This document shows positions 4,536-5,177 of a stretch of 5,177 nt of DNA, piece by piece. The notes below the pieces were generated by a model. The model ran no database searches and was not told the DNA's origin. It saw only the letters and a program-made list of their open reading frames with translations. A program made the translations under genes and the position numbers. Every line of letters starts with the position of its first letter. Within the stretch, counting starts at the first letter, position 1. Where the stretch lies: contig JAUSPL010000518.1 of the NCBI GenBank assembly GCA_030656535.1, forward strand, positions 1 through 5,177, read 5' to 3'. The stretch is from Gemmobacter sp. (GTDB taxonomy: Bacteria; Pseudomonadota; Alphaproteobacteria; Rhodobacterales; Rhodobacteraceae).

Positions 4536-5177
4536 TGACTGACCTGAACTTCCCGTTGTCCGACACCAGACATGGCCACGATGCTTTGCGGGCCGAGGTT
4601 CGGGACGTCTTGCGCGACACTCTGCCGGCTGAGTATCGCAGTGCCGACCGTGCACGCAGTTGGTCGGGCTTTGATGCAGACTTCAGTCGCGCGCTGGGCC
4701 GCGCCGGGTTCATCGGCATGACCTTGCCCAAGGAATATGGTGGTCATGGCCGCAGCCCGGTGGAACGCCATGTGGTCGTCGAAGAACTGTTGGCGGCCGG
4801 GGCCCCTGTTGCAGCCCATTGGATCGCAGACCGCCAAAGTGCGCCGATGATCTTGCGCAATGGCACCGAAGATCAGCGCCGCAGCATCCTGCCCCGGATC
4901 GCGGCGGGGGACTGCTATTTCTGCATCGGCATGAGCGAGCCAGACAGCGGGTCCGATCTTGCGTCGGTCCGGATGCGCGCGGACCGCGTCGCGGGGGGCT
5001 GGCGTTTGACGGGCACCAAGCTGTGGACCACCTACGCCCACAAATCGCATTTCATGATCTGCTTTTGCCGGACCGGCCCTGCCGAGGGTCGTCATGGGGG
5101 CACAAGCCAGTTCCTGATCGATCTGTCATTGCCGGGGATCACGATCCGCCCCGTGCTGGACATCGCGGGCGAACACC
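4535..5177 (+). CDS. Acyl-CoA dehydrogenase, N-terminal part (runs off window)
   Basis: The first 214 residues of a canonical acyl-CoA dehydrogenase, which makes the trans-2-enoyl-CoA using FAD and passes electrons to ETF. The N-terminal helical domain (about 10-125) includes GFIGMTLPKEYGGHG (58-72). The middle beta domain opens with CYFCIGMSEPDSGSDLASVR (127-146), the classic flavin and substrate loop, followed by GWRLTGTKLWTTYAHKSHFM (155-174). The C-terminal domain with the catalytic Glu and the arginine-QFG region lies beyond the window. Its ATG overlaps the previous stop as TGATG, and no separate strong Shine-Dalgarno sequence is visible, so translation by reinitiation is likely. Beside a degenerate paralogue, this is probably the flavin-binding, catalytic partner of a heteromer. 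The acyl-CoA substrate cannot be inferred. Confidence 0.93.
   Translation, partial: MTDLNFPLSDTRHGHDALRAEVRDVLRDTLPAEYRSADRARSWSGFDADFSRALGRAGFIGMTLPKEYGGHGRSPVERHVVVEELLAAGAPVAAHWIADRQSAPMILRNGTEDQRRSILPRIAAGDCYFCIGMSEPDSGSDLASVRMRADRVAGGWRLTGTKLWTTYAHKSHFMICFCRTGPAEGRHGGTSQFLIDLSLPGITIRPVLDIAGEH

Overview
The window is GC-rich, with strongly G/C-biased third codon positions in the clear genes. Together with the gene types (a DadA-like FAD oxidoreductase, an LldD-type FMN dehydrogenase, an IclR-family regulator and paired acyl-CoA dehydrogenases) this fits a chromosomal catabolic region of an alphaproteobacterium. Rhodobacterales is my best guess, but nothing here proves it. I see no rRNA, tRNA, CRISPR array, insertion sequence or plasmid or phage hallmark.

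Layout, left to right. (1) Positions 1-254, minus strand: the first 84 codons of a DadA-type FAD-dependent oxidoreductase, cut by the window edge. (2) Positions 255-1165: about 0.9 kb between divergent genes with no convincing gene. It holds two adjacent GC-rich inverted repeats (381-443), an AT-richer island with operator-like palindromes (602-656), two weak small ORFs, and a probable extended -10 promoter just before the next gene. (3) Positions 1166-2377, plus: a complete FMN-dependent alpha-hydroxy-acid dehydrogenase of the LldD/MdlB type with the full catalytic signature. (4) Positions 2378-2550: a convergent intergenic gap with two hairpins but no clear T-tract. (5) Positions 2551-3342, minus: a complete IclR-family regulator. 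(6) Positions 3343-3533: a divergent control region with a compact three-half-site TTTCAT/ATGAAA operator over a predicted promoter. (7) Positions 3534-4535, plus: a short acyl-CoA dehydrogenase-family protein that appears to lack the usual catalytic glutamate and the middle-domain flavin motif. (8) From 4535 to the window end, plus: the N-terminal 214 residues of a canonical acyl-CoA dehydrogenase, overlapping its upstream neighbour by one base (TGATG).

The most coherent unit is the IclR regulator with the divergent acyl-CoA dehydrogenase pair. The regulator probably binds the shared operator and controls a beta-oxidation-like pathway for an unidentified acyl-CoA. The two dehydrogenase genes look like a heteromeric enzyme in which the first subunit is degenerate and the second carries the flavin-binding motif. 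The LldD-like and DadA-like enzymes both oxidise 2-substituted acids (hydroxy or amino) to 2-oxo acids. They are divergent and far apart, so a shared role is only a possibility.
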